A stretch of DNA of 5,977 nucleotides, taken from contig CANQYH010000200.1 of the NCBI GenBank assembly GCA_947628025.1, positions 1 to 5,977 of the forward strand, written 5' to 3'. Shown here one piece after another: positions 5,620 through 5,977 of this stretch. Below the pieces are notes generated by a model. The model was not told where the DNA came from, searched no databases, and saw only the letters and a program-made list of their open reading frames with translations. Source of the stretch: an uncultured Lachnospiraceae bacterium (lineage in GTDB: Bacteria > Bacillota > Clostridia > Lachnospirales > Lachnospiraceae). Position numbers and translations under genes: made by a program. Each line of letters starts with the position of its first letter. Position 1 is the stretch's first letter.

Positions 5620-5977
5620 TCAGAATCTCCTCCCGCATTTCGGGCAGAACTCGAAATCCTCCCCCGTCTCGTAGCCGCAGCCCGCGCAGCGCTTCAGAGG
5701 CCGCCAGCCGCTTCCTCCGCTTCCCGGCGACACCAGGCGGAGCATATCCGGCGTGATCGCGATCTCCGCTCCTTTCGCCAGCTGCCTGCCTATCTCGGGA
5801 GACAGTTCATAGACTGCGCCGCAGCAGCTTGTTTTCACAAAATATTTCCGCCCCCACCGGAATGTGGGGATAAAAAACAGGGACAGGTACATATAGGTCA
5901 TAAAAACCTGGTATCTGCCATAGCGGCCGCACCGCCCGCAGATAAACAATTCACCGTTATAAGCCAGCTCTTTCGAC
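5620..5977 (-). CDS. Zinc-ribbon protein, 5' end beyond the right edge
   Basis: The frame is open from the stop codon at 5620-5622 to the window edge, giving 118 visible residues. Numbered from the first full codon, Cys13-x2-Cys16 and the CCG pair Cys51-Cys52 probably form one zinc site. Cys97-x2-Cys100 and Cys111-x2-Cys114 near the C terminus form a second zinc ribbon. Between the first pairs lies a hydrophobic stretch, VFMTYMYLSLFFIPTF (24-39), that is characteristic of a family of small zinc-ribbon proteins common in clostridia; the function is unknown. A TTG at 5949 could serve as a start, but it has no ribosome-binding site, and the upstream residues (KELAYNG) continue the family pattern as I recall it. 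The true start therefore lies outside the window. It converges on the exonuclease gene. Confidence 0.75.
   Translation of the reverse strand, partial: SKELAYNGELFICGRCGRYGRYQVFMTYMYLSLFFIPTFRWGRKYFVKTSCCGAVYELSPEIGRQLAKGAEIAITPDMLRLVSPGSGGSGWRPLKRCAGCGYETGEDFEFCPKCGRRF

Overview
This 5,977-base window is GC-rich bacterial chromosome. It probably comes from a Gram-positive anaerobe of the Clostridia, perhaps a GC-rich Lachnospiraceae relative. The basis is the wording of RuvB, TcdA, the zinc-ribbon protein and the exonuclease, the purine-rich ribosome-binding sites, and a Bacillus-type LexA box. The assignment is inference from remembered family sequences, not a search. I see no mobile element, CRISPR array, rRNA or tRNA.

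Layout. Five genes run leftward from about 4192 to the left edge. They are tcdA (tRNA A37 cyclization), an overlapping rhodanese plus TtcA-family tRNA sulfurtransferase, ruvA, ruvB (Holliday-junction branch migration), and the first 103 codons of a YghZ-type aldo/keto reductase cut by the left edge. A divergent gene on the + strand (4356-5447) encodes a DEDDh exonuclease of the YprB/MrfB type with an uncharacterised C-terminal domain. A zinc-ribbon protein faces it on the - strand and is cut by the right edge.

How the parts fit. tcdA and the TtcA-like gene overlap by 17 bases and both act on the tRNA anticodon loop, so they look like one translationally coupled unit. ruvAB has its own promoter (TTGCAA, 17 bases, TAAGAT) just downstream of a good LexA/DinR operator match, which suggests SOS control. 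The nearby exonuclease gene has an extended -10 promoter and belongs to a family with a DNA-repair member (MrfB), but no LexA box was seen at it.

Most of the window is core housekeeping DNA. The points most worth a second look are the 77-base imperfect inverted repeat in an unusually long ruvA-ruvB gap, the rhodanese-TtcA fusion with a cysteine-rich tail, the C-terminal domain of the exonuclease, and a 32-base duplication of that gene's 3' end in the convergent intergenic region. I found no clear undescribed multi-gene system.
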